Assembly: GCA_958295665.1 (NCBI GenBank)
Contig: OY282558.1
Span: 354,807,034-354,871,033 of the forward strand
Source of the DNA: Tipula vernalis
Taxonomy: Eukaryota; Arthropoda; Insecta; Diptera; Tipulidae
Reading direction: 5' to 3'
Length of the DNA stretch: 64,000 bases
The translations under genes and the position numbers were made by a program. Shown here in pieces: positions 1-12,531 of this stretch (positions within the stretch are counted from its first letter, which is position 1; each line of letters opens with the position of its first letter). The notes below the pieces were generated by a model, which was not told the DNA's origin, did no database searches, and worked only from the letters and a program-made list of their open reading frames with translations.

Positions 1-4
1 GGGC

Positions 5-1633
5 TGCAGCAAAACCAATTATGTCGAGTGTTGCTGGATTCCGGATCACAAGGTTCATTCATCACAGAGAGATCCAATTAAAGAGAAGCAGCGCCAAACT
101 AGCTATATCGGGCATCGGAGCCATCACAAACGGTTATACGAGAGGAGCAGTATCGTTAGAAATAACCCCATGGAATAAAACCGAACCAAGTTTCCACGTA
201 GAGGCCTTCGTATTCCCAAAACTGACCACCAAACAAAGGGCAATTTCCGAGTCTATTAACCTAAGACAAATTAAGCAGTATGAATTGGCCGATCCACACT
301 TTTACAACGGAGCAGATATCGACATTATAATAGGAGCAGATAGTTTCTTTGAAATGCTGACCTATGGAAAGATTGTCACCAAAAACCAATTGATCATGCA
401 GAACACACTTCTAGGATGGGTAATTGCGGGAAAAGCAAGTGAAGTGCGGCCAAAACAATCATTTACCATTACTGTTGACAACGTAGAGAATGATCTCGAG
501 AATTTATTAAGAAGATTCTGGGAGATTGAAAATATAGAAGTGACCCGACCTCATTTATCCCAGGAAGAACAATTATGTGAGAAATGTTTCGATGATACCA
601 AAACGATAGACGAATCTGGTCGAATAAAGGTTGGATTACCATTCAAAATAGCCCCGTCTGTCTTAGGCTGTTCTTATCCCAAAGCGGTGCAGAGAATGCA
701 TTCTATTGAAAGAAGATTCACAAGAGATCATGAATTTGTAGCGTTGTACAAAGCTTTCATGATAGAATATTTCAATCTGGGACACATGAAGGAAGTAAAC
801 AATGATTTCACAAACAACTATGAAAGGACCTATTATCTACCACATCACGGCGTCATCAAAGGCAAAGGCAAAACAACAAAATTGAGGGTTGTTTTTGATG
901 GCTCTGCGACAACCACTACAGGAAAATCGCTGAATGACTGCCTGGCAGTCGGACCGACCATACAATCAAGTCTCTATGAAATCTTGTCTCGTTTTAGGAA
1001 GTACAAAGTAGCGATAACAGCCGATATTGAAAAAATGTATCGCCAAATTCGTATAAGAGAAGCTGACCCCAGATTTCAACGAATCATATGGAGAGAAGAG
1101 CCGAACAAACCATTCACCACATACGAATTGCAAACTGTAACCCTTTGGAACAGCGAGTGCCAGCTATTTGGCCACTCGGGCAGTAATCGAAGCAGCTAAT
1201 AAATATAACGAAGAGTACCCACAAACAGTCAATCGCATTAAAACTGATATGTACATCGACGATTTAATGACCGGAGCCGACATTAATGTCGGTTCGTAAT
1301 GAAGCTATCAAGATTAAAAACCAGACCAACTTTATACTGGGAAAGTCAGGGTTCCAACTTCATAAGTGGTTGTCCAACGAAGGTGTACTAAATGATGCCT
1401 TAGAACCTGGTACTAAAGCAAACATTTTAGAAATAGAAAAATCTTCCCGCGACTCAACTAAAGTATTGGGATTGCATTGGAATCCAATAAAGGATACCTT
1501 TCAATTCGAAGTCAGTTTAAATGATCAAGCTACTACAACTAAACGAAGAATCCTGTCTGAAGCTAGTCGTTTGTTCGATCCCTTAGGTTGGCTGGCTCCC
1601 ATAACAATCAACATAAAGGTGTTTATCCAATAA
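5..1633 (+). pseudogene. BEL/Pao pol: protease and reverse transcriptase
   Basis: The aspartic protease enters as LLDSGSQGSF at about 36-65, so its DSG active site is present. A frameshift near 75 then moves reading to the frame that stays open to 1199. The RT N-part has KLRVVFDGSA at about 880-906 and the palm aspartate in TADIEKMYRQ at about 1018-1047. The frame changes near 1145, and the second palm motif MYIDDLMTGAD follows at 1249-1281, so both catalytic aspartates of RT can be read. A second shift near 1290 leads into 1286-1633, the RT-RNase H connection with FDPLGWLAP. An in-frame TAA closes this piece at 1631-1633. Length and order fit BEL family pol. It would have copied element RNA into DNA in a cytoplasmic particle; now it is a pseudogene. 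Confidence 0.9.
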
Positions 1634-2686
1634 TTGTGGGCAGAACACCTAGGCTGGGACGATCAATTACCACCTAATTTATTAAACCAATGGTCAAAAT
1701 TAAGAAATAACCTGCTAAAAATCGAAAATATCGAATTATCGCGGTACCTAAACACGAATTCCGAAAGTAAAATCGTTCTACACGGATTTTCAGACGTAAC
1801 GAAACAAACATACTCGGCTGTTGTATACGGCAAAATAACACAACTAAACGGAGATTCTGTCGTTAAATTATTGTCGACAGAAACCAAAGTTGCACCAGTG
1901 AAGCAATTGTCGATCCCACGCTTAGATCTTTGTGGTGCTTTACTCCTCAGCAGACTTCTTTTAAGTGTTCGGCAAGCGTTAAAATCTGAAATTTCAGAAA
2001 TAGTGGCATGGACCGACTCCACCATAGTATTGGATTGGCTATCGGCACACCCAAATAAATGGAATACTTTTGTTGGCAATAGAACCGGAGAAATACTTAC
2101 CAATTTTAACAGGTCTCAATGGAGACACGTGGACACCAAAGATAACCCGGCCGATTGTGCATCTAGGGGAATGGAACCTGAAAAATTAGAAAAATTCGCG
2201 TTGTGGTGGAATGGACCAAAGTGGTTAGTAGATTCACTGAACTGGCCAATAAATATTATAAATCATCCTATTACCCGAGAAGATAGTCGTTGTCAATCAA
2301 TGTCCGTTCAAATACCCCAAAACACCCTAATAGATGATCTTGTCGAGAAGAATTCCAGTTTCAGAAAAATAATCCGGATTCTGGCTTATGTAATTCGCTT
2401 TATCAACATAAGACTTAGGCAAGTACCAAAAACCTCCATCCTGCCAATTCTACTAAGTTCCGATTTACAAAAATCTCGATGCCTTGTCTGTGGGCACATT
2501 CAGCGTAAGCACCTTGAGTTGGAAATTGGATTAATAGCGGCGAACAAAGATCTACCAAAATCAAGTAAACTGAAGTACCTCAACCCATACCTCGATGAGT
2601 CAGGCCTACTAAGAGTCGGAGGCAGAATAAAAAATGCTGCCGTTACGTACGATATAAAACATCCGATTATACTACCTGCAAATTAA
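1634..2686 (+). pseudogene. BEL/Pao pol: RNase H and connection to integrase
   Basis: Directly continues the preceding frame after one TAA. RNase H residues are readable in order: the first aspartate in HGFSDVTKQTYSA, then IPRLDLCGA where the family normally has glutamate (E to D change), then WTDSTIVLDWL, then the last aspartate in DNPADCASRG. The tail, with RVGGRIKNA near the end, is the usual bridge to the integrase zinc domain. The frame ends in a single TAA at 2684-2686 and resumes without a shift. RNase H would have removed the RNA strand during cDNA synthesis. The E-to-D change could itself have reduced activity. Domain identity is clear. Confidence 0.9.
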
Positions 2687-3811
2687 AATTTAACGGATCT
2701 CATTGTAAGGGAACATCACCTTAAGTATCTACACGCTGGGCAAACCCTGATGATGGCAACGTTACGTAACAATTATTGGATCATTGGCTGCAGAAATTTA
2801 ATTAAAAAAATTATTCATAGCTGCGTGACATGTGTGAAATACAGGGCAAAGGAATTAAATCAAATCATGGATGAACTTCCCATACCAAGAGTGGAACTGG
2901 TTAGACCATTCCATAAAGTTGGAGTGGATTATGCAGGTCCTTTCACAACACATTTGAGGAGAGGAAGAGGACAAAAATCATATAAAAGCTACATCTGCAT
3001 ATTTATATGTCTAGCCACCAAAGCAGTACACATTTAATTGGTTTCCGAACTTACCACAGACGCGTACATAGCTGCACTTCGTAGATTTATAGCCCGCAGA
3101 GGAATATGCAAGGAAATTCAAAGTGATAATGGAACCAACTTCATTGGAGCACGCAATCATTTATACCAGTTTTTCCATTTTCTAAGACAAAATGCTAACC
3201 TCTATTCTGATTTTTTATTGACAGATCAAATTGAATTCAAGTTTATTCCACCCAGCTCGCCACATTTTGGCGGATTATGGGAAGCTGCCGTCAAAAGTGC
3301 CAAATACCATCTCAGAAGAGTTACCAATGGCCATATACTTACCATGGAGGAAATGTCAACTCTATTGACCGAGATAGAGGCAATGATGAATTCCAGACCA
3401 ATTTGCGTATTGTCAGGCGATGACTTGGACTACTTGACTCCTGGCCATTTTTTAATTGGTCGACCAACTACCCAACTTCCCAGTGAGAATCTGAATGAAG
3501 TAAAGATGTCAAAATTATCCAGATGGCAGATAATAACCAAGATGAACCAACACATCTGGAAGCGGTGGCATCTGGAATATTTGACGAGTTTACAACATCG
3601 GAACAAATGGCACAGACAACAAAGTAATATCAAAGTTGGAGACGTTGTTGTCGTCAAGGATAATAATCTACCTACGTCTAAATGGTTATTGGGCAAGATA
3701 ATTGAAGTACACCCCGGTGCAGACAACAACATAAGAGTAGTTACACTAAAAACTAAATTTGGAAACATGAGACGTCCAATTCATAAATTGTGTTTACTCC
3801 CAGTGGGTTGA
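2687..3811 (+). pseudogene. BEL/Pao pol: integrase
   Basis: Same frame as the RNase H piece. The zinc-binding part is visible as VREHHLKYLHAG followed by CVTC at about 2820-2840. The DDE catalytic core has D in GVDYAGPF, D in SDNGTNF and E in EAMMNSRPI, so all three catalytic residues are kept. One TAA at 3035-3037 interrupts the core between the first and second aspartates. The C-terminal domain ends in RRPIHKLCLLPV, typical of BEL integrases, with TGA at 3809-3811. It would have inserted element cDNA with a short target duplication. Only single-base nonsense changes, with no shift across 2.5 kb, suggest a fairly young copy. Confidence 0.92.
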
Positions 3812-3836
3812 ATCATCCGATTCAAGGCGGCCGGTA

Positions 3837-4198
3837 TGTTGAAGCAACAGTATGATGAAATTCACCTGAAAAGAAAAAAAGGGAAATCTATTAGCATAAA
3901 CACATAACAGATCAATCATACTTTGTTGTAATTGTAATTTCCCATTTGAAATCGATTATTTCTTATTGTATCCAAACCCAATCAAAATCTGAAATCAAAT
4001 AATTATATTAAAATTAAATTTATAAACTTGTCTATTTAGAATTATGTATATACTTATCTTGATCACATTAATTTATTCGCATGAAATAAGGCACTTGAAT
4101 TAATTAGATTTTAATTTAATTGAATTTGTAAAGCTCTTGCTTTTATTTGTTTACATTATATTTAATGACATTTTAATTATCTAAATTTATACTTTGCA
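3837..4198 (+). repeat. 3' LTR of the first BEL/Pao (right end uncertain)
   Basis: The LTR should begin at the TGTTGAAGCAACA right after the polypurine-like tract at 3823-3836, 26 bases past the pol stop. No second LTR is in the window to compare, so the right end is a guess at a CA near 4198. Sequence is AT-rich and non-coding. Confidence 0.4.
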
Positions 4199-4278
4199 AA
4201 TGTTGTGTAGAATTTCGGCCATCTGCCTTTAAGCATAAAAAGTTAAAAACCAAAAATGTATTATACCATATATTAAGT

Positions 4279-4537
4279 GTATTGCTTTCAACCAAAATGA
4301 GTTAGGTATTTTATATGGTTAACGACTCGTCAAAGCAACAGCAAAAATTAACCAAATTTTGGTCTAATTTTTTTTCATGTATTTTCTTGTCAATTCAACT
4401 CTTGTGGCAGGTATTGAAACTAAAAATTTGGTTAAGATTTGTTTAACCACTAATTTTTTTTGGGTTAGCTAAACCATTTTTTGGTCTATCTAGTACGATT
4501 GTTGTTGTAATTTTTTTATTTTTGGTGAAAGCAATAC
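4279..4537. repeat. Small MITE with inverted ends, flanked by a direct repeat
   Basis: The left end GTATTGCTTTCAACCAAAA at 4279 and the reverse complement of the right end (TTTTTGGTGAAAGCAATAC ending at 4537) match apart from one base, giving a 259-bp element with TA at both borders. Outside it, a copy of TGTTGTGTAGAATTTCGGCC at about 4202 recurs in diverged form at about 4558, about 40 bp in all, 356 bp apart. No coding capacity. Superfamily not determined. Confidence 0.6.
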
Positions 4538-4779
4538 TACTATTATATCTAATGCTGTTGTGTAGAGTCTTGGCCATCTGCCATTGAGTATAAAACTAAA
4601 TTTTTGGTATCATAAGAAAAAGCGCTTAGTCATTAAGAATTAATTTTTTTGTAAAAATTGAAATAATAAAAAACTCTCTTACTTACCAACCATCAAGGCG
4701 TAAACATCTAGTTAACAAAATAATAAAACCTTAAATTTAAAATTTGGAATTTTGGATAAATTTATTACATAAAAATAAA

Positions 4780-5400
4780 TTGAATTATTAATAGAACCAA
4801 TAAAGTTATTGCACCTTCTTTTGTACCGGGTTTATTTATTGTTCGTGGTATCCGAAACCTTGGTACGAAAACAATATAAGTGTAACCAATATTATTATTG
4901 GTCGTTATTAAAGAACTTGTTAAATAAACATTCTGAACTGATTTATTGGGTCTACAAAAATATTGACCATCATCAGTTTCGGAAAATAACAAATTTAACA
5001 ATTTTTTCAGTGAGACCTGGAATAGTTTTAGGCAAAAATTTATCATTTAACTTTAATTCAAAGTTATATTTTCTTGTTTTGCAAGGGATTATTGATATAC
5101 AATCATACAACAATTTAGTTTTAAAAAATCTTTCCCTAATATTCCGTCACATGAAATTGGAATATTATTCTCTACCAGTTGAAACGGATGAGAAATTTTA
5201 TGATTGTCATCAAGTAGGATATCTCCGAAATATTTGTCTAATGTTAATGTAGGTTCAGCTTCAGAAGATATACCTACAATTTTACATTTTTCTTCAGGAA
5301 AGCAGAAAGCTTCACCATTAGTTGATCCTTTTTTAATAAGGCTGATACTTGCACGAGACGGTAATACTGTATACAATTATTAGATTTAAATTTAATTATC
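4780..5400 (-). pseudogene. Gypsy-type protease and following pol segment
   Basis: The minus strand at 5376-5089 reads LPSRASISLIKKGS then CDGILGKDFLKLNC near its end. In gypsy proteases the first block is normally DTGASISLI and the second carries the ILG flap-side motif. Here the catalytic DTG has decayed to a PSR-like string, so the active site is lost. After a stop, the next segment contains IPGLTEKIVKF in one frame and DGQYFCRP then NVYLTSSLITTNNN in another. This is the conserved spacer between protease and RT in insect gypsy pol. It breaks off near 4780. It would have processed the polyprotein. Confidence 0.7.
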
Positions 5401-5664
5401 AAAAAATTAAAAATTGAAAATATGGTTTTTTAGTTGTTTGCAAGAACTGGTACGATTAACAAACTAAAATCTATCATAAATGTAGATAACACAGAGGAAA
5501 AAATGAACCGAATTATGAAAAAGGTCAAGGAAATTGACATAGTATAAAAAAAATCGATTTTGATAAGTATAAGGTGTTACCTGAAAATATGTATAACTTT
5601 AAAAATGAAAACCAAGAAACCAAAAAATTTGTAAGATTATTAAAAATAATCGAACAAGAAAAAA

Positions 5665-6412
5665 TTATAGAAATTTGGCTCGCACAGCTTTGCTCGACAT
5701 AGACTGGTTGAGCCCCTTTAAGTTTTCCGAAGCTTCCGATTTTATTACATTCATTTTACTTATTGAAGGCTTTGAAGTAACTTGCTGCGTATTGAAATTA
5801 TTTTGCCGTATGCGTCCATTTAAAACAAGTGGTACCTTATATATACCGGGTTTATACAATAAACACAAATCATTGTGTACGAATTTGATGAAGCGGGTTT
5901 ATTAATATTTCTAAAATTAACTGTTCTGCTTTCAATTGATCCTGATAATAATTTTAATTTAAAACAGTTATTGGCAAAATGCCCATTTATTCCGCAAACC
6001 TGATACTTACAAATTTTTGTTAAATCTTTGTTGCTTTGTCGATTGAGGAGTGATTCTTCTTCACAAGCTTTAGTAATAGACTCTTTAAGTGTATTACAAT
6101 TTGCTTATTTGACTATTACACGAATTTTTCTATTTAAACTCTCTTGAAATGCATTTAAAGCTGTCTGACTATTCAATAATTTAACAGTTTTCTTTAAATC
6201 TTTCCCTTTTTCTAGAATACATAAATCGTTTAATTGCGATAGAACCATTCGAATTCTACTACCAAATTCTTTCACCGATTCATTGGATTTTTGATAAATT
6301 GTGTTAAATTCTTGTGAAATTTCAAGTTTGGATCTAATTTCCGTAAATCTTTCCCTAAGATGTTTTACAGTTTCTTGTAAGCTGCTTCTATTAATAATTT
6401 TTTCATTAATTG
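5665..6412 (-). pseudogene. Gypsy-type gag with zinc-knuckle-like motif
   Basis: From about 6412 the minus strand reads as a capsid-like helical protein (LQETVKHLRERFTEIRSKL, then KEFGSRIRMVLSQL) continuing for about 100 residues to one stop, then resuming in the same frame with many charged residues. It reaches ICKYQVCGINGHFANNC at about 6010-5960. This is a CCHC-like nucleocapsid motif, but the spacing between the first two cysteines is wider than the usual CX2C. The 5868-5665 stretch is a lysine/serine-rich tail with no motif I recognise. The role would be RNA packaging in the element's particle. The fit to insect gypsy gag is by pattern, not by alignment. Confidence 0.7.
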
Positions 6413-6429
6413 TAAAAATTTAGAAAATT

Positions 6430-6930
6430 GATTGGTTGATGCTGAACAAACATAATTTTGATTTTTTGGGTATATCGGAACCGTTGTTAAACAATAACAA
6501 TTTGAACTCAGCCGTGTTCATACCAGGCTATGGCATCTTGAGACATGATAGCTTATCAGGTTGGGGTATTATAAAGTACATTTAACTGTAACTCTAGTGG
6601 AAAGTTTTACCTGTGGTAAAGTGGAATTTTTATTGGTGGAGTTATTGTCAAGATGAACAAAACTAGGAATTGTTGTTTGCTATATTACTTCCCCGGTGCG
6701 GGCTTATGAAATCTTGCAGATACAGCTAGGTTTTGACAAAATTTCGAGTAAATGACAATATTTTATTGTATATGGCGATATTAATTATCGCATGAATAGT
6801 CCTAATAAATTTTCGGACTTATATTCCGGTGGTAACAATATACTGGATCAAATTATCATTCATAAAATGGACAAAAATCGTATATTAAAAACGTTCAAAG
6901 AGACTTTCCATGTTTATCTTATCACCACCT
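6430..6930 (+). pseudogene. LINE apurinic-like endonuclease remnant
   Basis: Plus-strand reading gives LNKHNFDFLGISEPLLNNNN followed by AVFIPGYGILRHDSLSGWGI. This is the N-terminal endonuclease of non-LTR retrotransposons, where the family shows a SETWL-like block with a catalytic glutamate and then an IPGY-R-D string. After stops and shifts a GDFN-like block survives as VYGDINYRMNS near 6770-6800, with N for F. The clade cannot be decided because no RT follows. Degenerate and short. The endonuclease would have nicked target DNA for reverse transcription. Confidence 0.6.
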
Positions 6931-9240
6931 TATATTTGTATGGATTATTTGTTAAAAATTCCGAAACCTAAATTATAATTTACCCTAATTACAAAATATA
7001 GTTGTATCTCGTATGACCAATTTCAATGTCAAGATTTGAAATGGGTTGGTTAAGAATATAAAATCTGGGACTTGGCAAGCATCTTTTGAGTACAAAAAAA
7101 AAAAAAAAAAAAAAAAAATTGCCCGCATCGCATTCACAGAAAATAATATTTTAGTGACAGTTCCAATATTAACCAAAATAAAATTTTAATATTCAATTCG
7201 ACTCTGAACTATTTTCTAAAATTTTCACTAAACATTTACAATTTTTATTTATTTGTAATTCTACATTTTTCTTTGGTTTTATGGTTTTAGAGAATAATTT
7301 TTCAAAACAACAACAACAAAAAAAAAAAAAATACGTTAAAAATATACATGAAATTGAACGCATGCGAATTCAAACCAAACCATACTAAGAAAAAAAAATT
7401 CTCTCAATCTCTTTATTAAATATAGAAATTGACTTTTAACAACGTACTGTATAATTTGGGTACACAAAAAAGTGTACAGCAAAATAACTTTTTGTCCATC
7501 AATTTCGAATTTTTATTGGATTAGGGCACTAGCACACTTTTTATTGTACGATAAATGTTTCGTCAAATTGAGTCGATGAGAATTAAGATTTTTGTTTCTA
7601 CTTGAATTTCGGAAAATTTTCAACTTTCTAACTCCCCATGCATTCAGTAATGCTTTTTTTTTTTTGGTGTTATATCAGCAGAGAACCAGTGACAGCGACG
7701 AAAATTTAATATTTGTGATACAAATGTAGACTAACAGTTTTTCTTGCTCGTCTATACATCTGTATGTTCAAGAAATTTTATCTCAATTCTGCGCTTAAAA
7801 GAAGCAAGCAAACCAACAAAATAAAATAAAAAATAAAAAAAAAGCAAAAAACACGAAACTACCGAATTGTGAGGGAAAAATTACAGAACGTACAGTAGAA
7901 AAAAAATTGTACGTATTTTTCTCTTACTTTTTTCAGTGTGTATCGGAATTTTGTCCCGGCAAAATAATAATAATCATAAATAAAAAAAAAAAAAATTATT
8001 AGAAATATCATAAATAAATATATTATTATATTTATAAAAAAAAAAAAGAAAAAAAATAGCAGCAATTTATTACTACTATTATTTATTTCCTATTTTTTTT
8101 TTTTATTTCGTAAACATTTATTAAAACAAAAAATTGTTAAACTTAATTTTTTTTTTTCGTCAACATCGATTTATTTTTGAAGTTTAGTTTACAAAACAAA
8201 AAATAAATATATATTTCAAACTTTTTAATTTATTTTAAAGATTAATTGTTCCAATCAATATTAATTATGTGAAAAATTAAAAAAAAAAAAAAAAAAAATT
8301 AAAGTGTTTTCAAAATAAAAGCTCATTTCGTGTTGTTGTGGTTTTTGTGTCCAATTTTAATTTATTTATTTTAAAATATAAATAAAATGTTCAAATTTTA
8401 TTATTGATGTTTTCCTTTGAATAGTGATTTTATTTTTTATTTTTTGTTTTCATTACTTGGAAAATCATTTTCCGGAAAAAAGGTAAACGAAAATAAAATT
8501 AATAATAAATTTAAAAGTTTTTGTTTTTTTGTTTTTTTTTCATCATTAATAAAAAGTTTTTTGCCAAATTGATTGTGTTTGTGTTGTACTGCGGAGACAG
8601 AAAAGGTGGAAAATTTTCCTCTTTTTTTTCAATATTAAATGAGTACATATATATCTTTATGTGTGCTTTTAATTTTTAAAATCAATATACGTAATGTATA
8701 TATAATCATGCTATATGTGCTGTGCTTTTGTATACGAGCTGAAGAGATATTGTGTTGCATTTAAAATTGTTTTTTAGATGTCATATTATGTACCATACAC
8801 TGAGAGGGATAGGAGATAAAAAATGTGTATTATTGATATAGCTTTAGGATTATAAATTTTATAAATAATATTGATTAAAATCGGGGTTGTTTGGAAAGTT
8901 GTAGTTTTACAAAATTCAATGAAAATGCGGGTTAATGATATGTAAATGTAAAAAGCAATGATTTGGGTTAGACCTAAGTAGTCGGCTTTCAAAAAATGTG
9001 TACGTTTACATTAAAGTAAGAGTATGGAGTAGCGTATTTTTTACAAATATCGCCCACTTACTGTTTACTTGTTGTAAATATCATATGAGCGACATAAAAG
9101 CACATGATGGAAATGTTTATTATCTTCTTGTTGTTGTAGTTGTTTATAAGGAAATTGAGTTGTTGTTGTTATTATTTCTTGATGAAAATCCATCAACTCC
9201 CACTGTGATTGTCGACAATGGAATCATAAAAATTTAAATT
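6931..9240. other. AT-rich low-complexity DNA, no gene seen
   Basis: Dense homopolymer runs of A or T (for example near 7095, 7982, 8038, 8278) and simple AT strings. The open frames here are short, come from these runs, and encode F/Y/I/K-rich strings without domains. No inverted or direct repeat of note was seen. Confidence 0.6.
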
Positions 9241-11653
9241 AGTTTGATATTGTTTTGACAATTATTGGAGATTTGTTCATGATTCATCTAATATTTGATT
9301 TTCGTAGGAAAATTTTAATTATACGAATTTTTCTATGTACTGTATATAAAAAAAAAAAATATTATGCTTTAAGCTACATGCTACTTGGAATTTTATTTAT
9401 CATGTACAGCACATTCTTTTGTGTTATTCTGTTTTTGAAATTTACAAAGAGTTATATTACTCGGTATATAAGGAGAAATTTTAATTTTCTCAGAGATCCG
9501 CTTCTAGCCACTTTTAACGTATTTTTTTTTGTACCAACAATAGAAAGACTTTGCGACTGCGTGATGCGTAACTGGTGATATTGAATTTATGTATCGTACC
9601 TGCGCTGTAGCAATGACTAAACATCTTTAAAATCGTGATCATATTCATTACTTTTGTTATATTATCAATGGAGTTAAAATTTAAAGTTTGAATTAAATTA
9701 TAAAAATAGTTTAACTAATTGTGAATTTGTTTCAATATCAAAATTTTAAATCTTATAAAGAATCTGTGTGCCTTATTATGTTATCGATTATGTCTTAAAA
9801 TTTCTTGAATTTCGGAGTATGTGCAGGTTTATGCCGCGTAGTCTACATGAAGTAATTAATCAATTTCCTACTCGTGTAGACAATGTATGTATACAATTCT
9901 AAAAATGGCGTCAACAATGCAGACAATGTCAACAATGTAGCCAATGCATCGACAATATATTCACAGCAGCCAAATGTGAACAAGTGTGAGAAATTATCCT
10001 TTGTTGCCCCTGTAGCCTTTATCAACATAAATAGATGAGATATCACTAAATTTCCATAAACATATTTAACCTATGCAATTTTACATATTGAATAATATGA
10101 GAATATTATGTAGAATGTAGAACAAACTCGCTTATTGCACCTATCGATAAAGGCAACTATTTGCATTTGGGAAGTTGCAATTACATGGTGCTAATTTCTT
10201 ATAAATACCGATTAAATTTAGACTTCGGCGTCAAATGTACATATTTTTTTCACCGCATTTAGCTCTAACAAAAAAATTGATTTTTTAGCGCGTAAAATGT
10301 GTGAAACCTTGTTGTTTTTAGTGCGGTCTAGTTACGCTTAAAATGAAAACTTTACAAATTATTATAATTTTTGCTAATGTATAGAAAATGGCACGTTTTT
10401 CCGGTTAATCGACAAAAAAATAACGTACTCAAAATTATCGATAAAAATGTCTGAGCAAAAGACGAAAATTTCATATTTTCGATTATCAATCAAGAAATCA
10501 AAGAATCTTTTGAAAATATTCAAATATTTTCTCAATATATAAATGGCCAACAAGGTTTGACGGAAAAAGATGAAGATTTTTTGAAAATTCTAAAATTGAT
10601 CTGTCTAGAGCTGCAGTAGAAACAACTTTGTCCACGTCTTTGGAATAAGAAAATTTTATTGAAGAGAATCGTAGGACTAACAGGTGTAGGAATTCTTCAG
10701 CGTGTTTTAAAAACCTAAAATTAAGAAATATATTTTGTTAGTCTTTGAAGAAAGTTTTTTCCACAAATTTTAACATGGCAAATCAAGTTTTGACTAAGGA
10801 CGTCTACAAAGCTAAACGTTTTTTATGTGACCATTGCGCTTCGCTATATCTTTAAGTTTAGACCTTTTCATCTAATAAATTCTTTTTGTAAAATTACTAT
10901 TGATCTTAACCAGTCCAACCAGTGGTGTACCAAAACCCCGTGGAAAACCTAATGAGCTGAGAATAGCGGTTGAAATTGGAATCATGCTCAAACTAGCTTT
11001 AAACCTTGGGAGAAAACAAAGAAAGACCCCAGAATATAAATTTACTTAAATTTTATTTATTTAATTGAAGTTTTTACATTTTCCAAACAGTAGCGAATGG
11101 AACTTCCAAGCAATTATGAAACACAGCAAATTTCTAAAGCTCCGATTTTTTTAACAGTACAAAAGTGGGTGTTTTTGTTTTATATAATTGTAGCTATATA
11201 ATCATAGTCCGTTCTGCTTGTCTTAAATTTTTAAATTAATTATTTAATTAAGCCGAAAAATCAAGCGGTGATGTAGTTAGAGTTTAAAAGAATCGGTTAT
11301 ATTCTTTAAAGTTGCTTAACAACAGTTACCCCCGCAGTGGCGTTACTGATGGATAACAGTGAGATTAAAGGGTTGGAAGCATCTTCGGTTAACCTATTTT
11401 CTTTTTTAGTTATATGGAGATATTATTACGGCTGTACCAAATTCTGAAATCAATTCACAATTCAATTTACGTGCAAAATTAAAAAAGAAAATCGTTAGTT
11501 TTTGGGATATAATGGTTTCGGTGCCTTAGCTATGCTTCATTGCTTACATCGTTATATAAAGACAATACGGTATTTTTGTTAGCTGAGAAAAAAATAAAAA
11601 TAAAACTATCAAATGAATGTTTTCATTCCTGAAATTTTTCGAAGTTACAAATG
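9241..11653. other. Unassigned AT-rich DNA
   Basis: No protein domain recognised. A 9880-9965 stretch is built from repeated GACAATGT/TCAACAATG words, and a similar wording on the other strand appears at 20640-20725 (ATTGTCTAC words), so the two may be scraps of one repeat. Short frames at 9255-9578 are hydrophobic and AT-driven. Readings such as LTKDVYKAKRFLCDHCASLY near 10800 look protein-like but lead nowhere. Confidence 0.4.
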
Positions 11654-11879
11654 GTAGTCAAAAATAAGTTAACAAAGCATTTTCAATTAATAAACTTGGG
11701 TTTATCGTCGTAAATTCCATTTATTTGATTGAATAATATTTTGGTTAATTTCGTAAATTAATTTAAATTAAAAAAAAAAAAAAATCATAGAAAAAATTTC
11801 ATTGTACTTTTGCCAAAATTTGAACTTCCAAAAGGTACCAGTCAATAAATAAGTTAACATTGGGTTAATAACCACAATG

Positions 11880-12531
11880 ACCATAATTGTTAAAACACAT
11901 TTTACTCAAACGTGTTGGTAAATTAATTGCATATTTTTATCACTCTTCTGGAGTCATTTTGTACCATTCATCGACAAGGGTTTAGCGTAATTCACGTAAA
12001 TTAGCTGGTGCCCAATCACTTACTCGTTTCTTCAACAAATCCCATAAATTTTCAATCGGCGATAGGTCACGGCTTTGTGGAGGCCATTCTAAAATATTGA
12101 TATTGTGTTGAAAAACAAAATCCTCCCCTATTAATCGTTGCCCTTTTGCAATGGCAACATCTTTTAATATTGTCAAGTAAACATCGGCATTTACTTTTCC
12201 CTCAAGCACCACTATTTTTCCAACTCCATATACTGACATACAGCCCCATACCATCAAACCTTTTCCTAGTGATTTCATTGTTGGTTTTGAGCAAGTGTAA
12301 GAAAATTCTTCACCTTTTCTACACCATACATTCATTCTACCGTGACTATATTACAAGCGTATCATGCTCTCGTCGGTCCATAATATTGTTTTTACCAAAA
12401 AATTCAGATGGTTTTAGGACATACTGGTTGTAAAAAAATCATTCTCTTTTGTTTGTTAGTTTTGCTAACATATGGTAGGTTCCGAACTGCTCGTCCGCGT
12501 AAGCCACTTTCGTAAATTCTACGCCTAATAG
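11880..12531 (-). pseudogene. Tc1/mariner-superfamily transposase
   Basis: Read from 12531 downward: RRIYESGLRGRAVRN (end of the DNA-binding part), then ILWTDESMIRL with the first catalytic aspartate, then GLMVWGCMSVYGVGKIVVLE. The block FVFQHNIN follows, where the second catalytic aspartate should stand, but a short deletion runs straight into LEWPPQSRDLSPIENLW, which keeps the third acidic residue (E) of the DD-E triad. The end at about 11882 resembles the family tail (LPTRLSKMCFNNYG). Stops and shifts lie near 12420 and 12350. It would have cut and pasted the element at TA sites. Identity is secure; function is lost. Confidence 0.9.

Larger units (their letters stand above)
1..3836 (+). 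mobile_element. BEL/Pao LTR retrotransposon, 5' part outside window
   Basis: Plus-strand pol of a BEL/Pao element, entering at the protease and running through reverse transcriptase, RNase H and integrase to a purine/GGCGGCC-rich tract at 3823-3836, directly before a TGTT that opens the 3' LTR. The domain order PR-RT-RH-IN and the wording of the motifs (DSGSQ protease, YIDD with an MTGAD tail, IN with SDNGTNF) are those of BEL/Pao rather than gypsy. Frameshifts near 75, 1145 and 1290 and three stop codons show it is dead. The gag and 5' LTR lie left of the window. Confidence 0.93.
4770..6415 (-). mobile_element. Gypsy/Ty3 retrotransposon remnant (gag to protease region)
   Basis: Minus-strand remnant holding, in element order, a gag with a zinc-knuckle-like segment (6412-5665), an aspartic-protease piece (5376-5089) and the stretch that follows protease in gypsy pol (about 5050-4780). 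No RT, integrase or LTR was recognised. Several stops and shifts. It lies tail to tail with the first BEL element. Confidence 0.75.

Noticed and set aside
1663..2103. 146-codon minus-strand frame
   Set aside because: Antisense of the BEL RNase H.
4809..5252. 147-codon plus-strand frame
   Set aside because: Antisense of the gypsy protease region, with no recognised domain.
7859..8065. Phenylalanine/tyrosine-rich frame
   Set aside because: Produced by poly-T and AT runs.
12146..12433. 95-codon plus-strand frame
   Set aside because: It is the antisense of the Tc1 transposase pseudogene.
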